Positions 59,235-64,000 of a stretch of DNA of 64,000 bases are shown piece after piece (position 1 is the first letter of the stretch; each line of letters opens with the position of its first letter). The notes below the pieces were generated by a model that worked only from the letters and a program-made list of their open reading frames with translations, did no database searches and had not been told where the DNA came from. Position numbers and translations under genes: made by a program. This DNA comes from Sceloporus undulatus (taxonomy: Eukaryota > Chordata > Lepidosauria > Squamata > Phrynosomatidae). The stretch is from positions 49,785,926 to 49,849,925 of the forward strand of contig NC_056528.1 in the NCBI RefSeq assembly GCF_019175285.1, given 5' to 3'.

Positions 59235-59707
59235 GAGAATGTATGGTATTGTGAAATCCATTCGTAAATTTAGTCCAAATGGTAAAGGGACGATCCAAAG
59301 CGCTGAAGCTATTTTGGGGAGAGGGTACAGTACCTTATAAATCTCCTTGAAAGTTTGGACCAAATCCCAGGGCAGTGTCATGGTCCCACCAACTTGGAGG
59401 CCACCAGCTGTGGCTGCCGCAAAGGCCAAGAGGAAAGCAAGCTCACACATGTAAATGCATGGGAAACTGGATATTCAGAAAAGGCAGCATCACCTCCAGT
59501 TCAATTGGGAAGGTTGAGAGAAAAATAGTCGATGTTAAATGCAGGTTTTTCCGAGAGTAGAGAGGCTGTATATCCTTATTCCCTCTACAAAAGTCCTATT
59601 GCACATTGACAAAACACGGAAGCAACTGCTTTGTGTTCCAGCAGAACTTAAATTATTATGCGCCAGCATCATGAGGCCAAATGCTTGGGCCATGATACAG
59701 GTTTGCA

Positions 59708-59790
59708 AGTCATCCCTCTGAAGAAACCTGCCAAGAAAACCCAGTGATAGGGTCACTATAAATCAGAAAGGACTTGAAGCCAAACAGGAC
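59708..59790 (+). mobile_element. Sauria-type SINE tail
   Basis: ctctgaagaaacctgccaag, aaaacccagtgatagggtc and aatcagaaaggacttgaagc: the 3' third of a SINE inside the proposed NEXMIF 3' UTR. Confidence 0.75.
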
Positions 59791-60506
59791 ATGAATATCT
59801 GGGGGTCAGAGAAATGTGAGCTCAGGGCTAGGGATGGGAGGAAGCTGAAATGGGTTTTGACTAGGTATTTGGCGAACTGCATGGTATGATGCATTGCAGG
59901 CACTCCATCATGTCCTAGCCTGACCTGAAGTTTCAAGTATGGAGTGATGTGCAAATGATCAGCTGAAGCATTCAAATGATCAGCCCATCGTACCAAAAGA
60001 GATCAACTCTGTGATGTATTTCAGTCTGAGATATTGTGCTGTGGGAATAAGGCAGGGCCCAAGCTGTGGCAGAATTGCCTTGTCAATCCTGTAAATAAAA
60101 ACCAGAGACAGAAGCCCAGTGGGAGACTAGCACAAACTCTTTAGAGTTGGTTGTACGGCAAACAAGGGTGACACATGCCAGCAGAGGTGAAAGGAAGGGT
60201 GAACACTGAACAAGAGAAGACAAAAGCTGGCCTCTGAACACATAAAGGGAGACTGGGGAAGGGTTGGTAGGGGCACTTCGTGTAGGTACCAATGAGATCT
60301 AGATCCTGCCATGGCTTCCTAAGGCGGAAGGCTAAGGCTAGCAATAAGACAGACCAAATTCAGAGTATATCTGACGCTTCCCTCCTTCTGCCTGCTTCTG
60401 AAACATGCCCTGGCACATGTGTGGGTATTATGGGGTGGGGTGGCACAAACCGTTTCCGAAAGGGGGACAAGTCCCATTCCAGAATGACCTGGGACCACAA
60501 CTGCTA

Positions 60507-60622
60507 TGGCAATGGTTCTCAACCTTTGGTTGTCCAGGTGTTTTGGGCTTCAGTCTCCATTGGCCATGTTGATTGGGGCATTTATGTCCCAAATGTCTGG
60601 ACGACCAAAGGTTGAAAACTAG
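60507..60622. mobile_element. hAT-like short palindromic element
   Basis: Arms atggttctcaacctttggt and accaaaggttgaaaactag; the caggtgttttgggcttcag and ctccattggccatg interior is a decayed palindrome. In the proposed NEXMIF 3' UTR. Confidence 0.6.
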
Positions 60623-63600
60623 TGAACTGTGGGATGCTCCCGTCAAAAGGAGTCTCTCCTTTGACTTGGGCAGGACAGTCTGCAGAAAGATAAGACAGCT
60701 TTGTTAAGCCAAGTGGAGCTCGTGGAAGGGCGCAACTGGCCATTTTTGCCTTCGGTCCAACCTTAACCAGAAGTCATCACTCACAGGCCTTCTCTGGCAC
60801 ATTTCCTTTGAGATGGTTCCTAGATCTTGGAACCAATCCACCAACAACTCTTGGAAGCGAACTAGTGCCAACACAGCAAAGAATAGCCAATGCCTCTTCC
60901 CTCCACCGACAAACCAGTGAATGTATTGCTTTCAGAGCCACGGCAAAGCAGCCTTGAGGTTCAAGTATTCACATTTATTCTATGATTTCAAGGCAGAAGG
61001 GCCTGAACAAAGGCCAAGACCTCAACCATCACAGCTCTCCTACAAGGAAATAATCGTTTCGCTAATTTAATACAAAGGCTTTAAAACACCACCAATGCCC
61101 ATCTTAAGCTCCAATACTAGCTGAACAGAGGGACTATCTGTCTGATTGAGGACACACCGTGAAACCTACACATATATGAGCCCAAAGGACACAACCAAGA
61201 GAAGACGTTGGCCATCTTGATCAAGCTCGGCTGAAAGAGACGACAAAACAGGATTTGGCTTAGTTTAGCTTTAAGTCCCCACTCAGCCAGTGTTTTACTT
61301 TCCTCCATCCAATTGCTCTCAAGTCCCCTTTCACATGACCATTTTCAAGTGCATCCAGTCTTAATATTATCTGCCTCTGCTTCCAAAAAGGTTTCCAAAG
61401 CTGACAGGCCTCTTTGCATTGTCAAGTTTTCATAATCTATCAGCAGCAAAATGCACAGGCTCAGGCTCAGGCTCAGAAGGGAAAATAATAAGGTAATAAT
61501 AATAATAACAACAAAACAATCCCAAGGCTTTTATTTTTTGTCCCTTGGGGGGAGGTTTGGGGGCAAGGGTTAAGGTTTAAAATAAGGCCTTTTGAAAATT
61601 ATACTTCATCATTCAGCAGCCAACAATTATTACTCTCTTGAAAAAGCACATTATATTTTCTTTATTATCATCATTATTATTGTTATTATATTTCCTGGAT
61701 CTGGCCCCCAAATTTGGTGAGATCGTCAAGCGTTCCGCTTCCTTTTGCATGATATACTACAGAGTCAATGTACAAATTCATAATTGCATCAAAAACGTTT
61801 TGCTTTGTTGGTTTTTTTACAAACCGTCGGCTTAATATTGTCACTGCAAAGGTTAAAACATCTAGAAAACACCAACGTTTGGATCGGTGAGCTCTTCTGC
61901 CAGGAGAATCATAAAAATGGGTACAAAAACCTCTCAGAATGATATACCAACACAGTGCCTATGAAATGCATTCGTTCCAGGGTTTTGTTTTTCTCCCTAC
62001 GTTTAGAATTGATCCCAGGTTGCATTACAAAATATAGAAAACCAATACAAAGGATCAACAATACAACTCAGGGAAAAGTTTTGCTTCACATTAGAACGGG
62101 AGATAAGACAAAAACAGCTGCTTCCCAATCGCTGGCGTTTCCAAGTAAACTTACCTTGAAGTGATACTGTTTTAAATATCCAAAAATCCTTCTGTAAAAA
62201 CCTTTCTCCCAGGTTGGATTTTAAGGTTTTATCCGTACTTTCTGGAGGGGAATTACGATTTCCCCAGTTTCCCGTGTTAAAGTCCTTCCCTCCACCGCAC
62301 CCCCAGCAACAAACTTGTGACTTTTGTCGTGTTATAAACCACAGGGCAAAACCTATGAAATGAGGTAAAGTCAATTTGGCACACGTTATTTTAGCGATGT
62401 CCATTAAAACTTTTGGTACATTGTATTAAGCGTATCGACATTGTTTTTCATAGTGGTTGATTTCAAGGGTGGCTCATAGTTTATCACTGGATTGTTTTCC
62501 AGCAAATGAAAAAGGCAAGAACAAAACCGAACCGAAAAGCTCCAGGAAAAAACCCACTCACAACCCATTGTTGATAAAGAGATGTAAAAATATGTACAGT
62601 ACAACACTTGTTCAGAGTTTGGCACAATTTGTGTGGCTGTTGTTATGGATAATAGTGCATCAACAACTGTACAACAGTACGGCTTTCGAGAAACACAGGG
62701 AATAACCAGTGTTAAGGTTTTGCTTCCAAAGAAGAAAAGTCCCACCGTTTCAAACTTTTGATTCCAGCACTTAACACTTCGACATATTACAAGGCATTGA
62801 TATTTATTTATTGATTTATTTTTCCCTCTCATCCTTTTTGAACAAGGAAAGAAAGCGGGAAACCAAAGGGAGTGGGGGAAAAGGAGGGAGAAACAACCCA
62901 AGCAAGCATCAAATGTCTTTCTAGAAAAAGGTGTCTCTTCTCCAAAGACAGGTAAAACCAAAAATGCTGTTTCTGCTTTAAGAAGAATGTAGTCTGTTTC
63001 CCTGCAGAAAAACCAAACATTTTATGCCACCTTAGTTAGCTTCTGGAGGAGTCAACGAATGCTCTAACTTGGATAGAATAGATGGGCCTTTATGGGATAC
63101 AAAAACAGCAGAAGGGGCTAAAAAGCACACAAGATTGCCAATTACGGCCATCGAGGAGGAATGAGTTGTCATTTTGCAAACTAAAGACCCTTTTTCGTTT
63201 GGATATGTCGGCTGGTTTTTTGTTTTAGTTTTGGATGCATAACCTCTTTTTTTAATATATATATCTATATCTATATATCTATATATATCAAAACGTTTCC
63301 CCAAAAAAGTCTTTTCCTTTTTTTGAAACCATTAGAAAAGAGCACATAATTAACCCCCCTTTTTTGCTTAAAAAAAGAGGAATTAAAAACTCAAGAAGCC
63401 CAACAGCAAGAAAAAGGAGTCGCCTTTTGTTAGTTTGTTTTTAACCCCAGCCAAGCCAGAAAAAGGAGAAAAAGGAAAGAAAAAAAGATCGATTGTTTTA
63501 GGTAGCTTGCAAGAAATCGGTTATTTTTCATGCACTTTGAGAACAAAAACGAGAACAACAACAACAATAACAAAAGTAAAAGACCTGTAAAAAGGGGGGT

Positions 63601-63713
63601 AAAATGTCTCTTTCATGCAACTCTCGCTTTCACGGGGAGGAAAAAAAGAGGAAGAATGGGCTGAGCAGGTAGTAGGGAAGTTAAGGGTGCATTCCAGCCA
63701 TTGCGGTGCAGCA

Positions 63714-64000
63714 TTACCTCAGTTTCTCAAATGCAGCTGTCACAGATGGCTCCTTATGGGCCTGATCCCGCTCCGCTCGCTTCCCTTTACAGTTCTCATC
63801 CCGCAACGACTTAGACGTGGATTTATGCCGGTACAGCTTTTTATGGGTAGGCTCGTTTTTGGCTAAAGTGCTCAGGTTACTATAGCTTTTATCAAAAAAG
63901 GGCGAGTGAATGTCCGCGGCGTATCCGGTCGAGCAGTTGGGGCGTCCGGGGTCGCAGGAGGAGGAGGAGGCTCGGCCGGTGCTTTTGCCCGAGCCCTTGC
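63714..64000 (-). CDS. NEXMIF: NEXMIF (KIAA2022), last 94 codons
   Basis: Minus-strand frame open from the window edge to a TAA at 63716-63714. The 94 residues include a Ser run, the block [37 protein letters not shown], a Lys/Arg-rich [10 protein letters not shown] and the end TAAFEKLR. This matches my memory of the C-terminus of NEXMIF, a nuclear neuronal protein tied to X-linked intellectual disability and neurite extension in human. Its place next to RLIM on the same strand is as in human Xq13.2. The rest of the gene lies to the right. No catalytic domain is known. Confidence 0.85.
   Translation of the reverse strand, partial: KGSGKSTGRASSSSCDPGRPNCSTGYAADIHSPFFDKSYSNLSTLAKNEPTHKKLYRHKSTSKSLRDENCKGKRAERDQAHKEPSVTAAFEKLR

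Larger units (their letters stand above)
56570..63713 (-). other. NEXMIF: NEXMIF 3' UTR (proposed, about 7.1 kb)
   Basis: AT-rich sequence of low repeat density runs from the NEXMIF stop to three overlapping AATAAA signals on the minus strand at 56598-56583. A UTR of several kb fits what I recall of the human gene. It contains a TG microsatellite (59213-59234), a SINE tail (about 59708-59790) and a hAT-like palindrome (60507-60622), so part of its length is transposon-derived. The exact 3' end is inferred. Confidence 0.6.

Overview
The window is nuclear DNA of a squamate reptile, probably a lizard; the species cannot be fixed from sequence alone. The evidence is three vertebrate genes in a known order plus a squamate-type repeat load: tRNA-derived SINEs with Bov-B-like 3' tails (Sauria SINE type), one 5S rRNA-derived SINE with the same kind of tail, Bov-B and CR1 LINE pieces, a SPIN-like hAT copy with a perfect 8-bp target duplication, and many palindromic non-autonomous DNA transposons.

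Layout. 1-5811: intron 1 of SLC16A2 (MCT8, thyroid hormone transporter, + strand); its exon 1 lies left of the window. 5812-16940: the five remaining coding exons of SLC16A2, with intact splice sites and reading frame to the stop. 16941-about 37060: 3' UTR start and a repeat-rich intergenic region. 37792-43027: coding exons of RLIM (RNF12, RING-H2 E3 ligase, - strand), complete at 607 codons, with a probable non-coding first exon in a CpG island near 49249-49375. 49720-56560: intergenic, starting with an unusual dinucleotide-rich block. About 56570-64000: very long 3' UTR and the last 94 codons of NEXMIF (KIAA2022, - strand).

The order SLC16A2 (+), RLIM (-), NEXMIF (-) matches human Xq13.2, beside the mammalian X-inactivation centre. 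The genes do not form an operon or pathway; the linkage is ancient synteny. In a squamate RLIM is an ordinary gene in this block, and its role in imprinted X inactivation is a mammalian (mouse) use.

The most interesting points are: (1) a short retroposed repeat, seen as two copies with perfect 12-bp target duplications and one head-to-head pair, whose minus-strand RNA has the parts of a minimal hammerhead ribozyme; (2) a His-to-Tyr change in SLC16A2 at the position of human His415; (3) diverged direct repeats of about 360 bp on either side of SLC16A2 exon 5; (4) the SPIN-like and Bov-B copies, both families known for horizontal transfer; (5) a four-unit higher-order repeat within dinucleotide DNA just upstream of the RLIM promoter. 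No clearly new cellular system was found.
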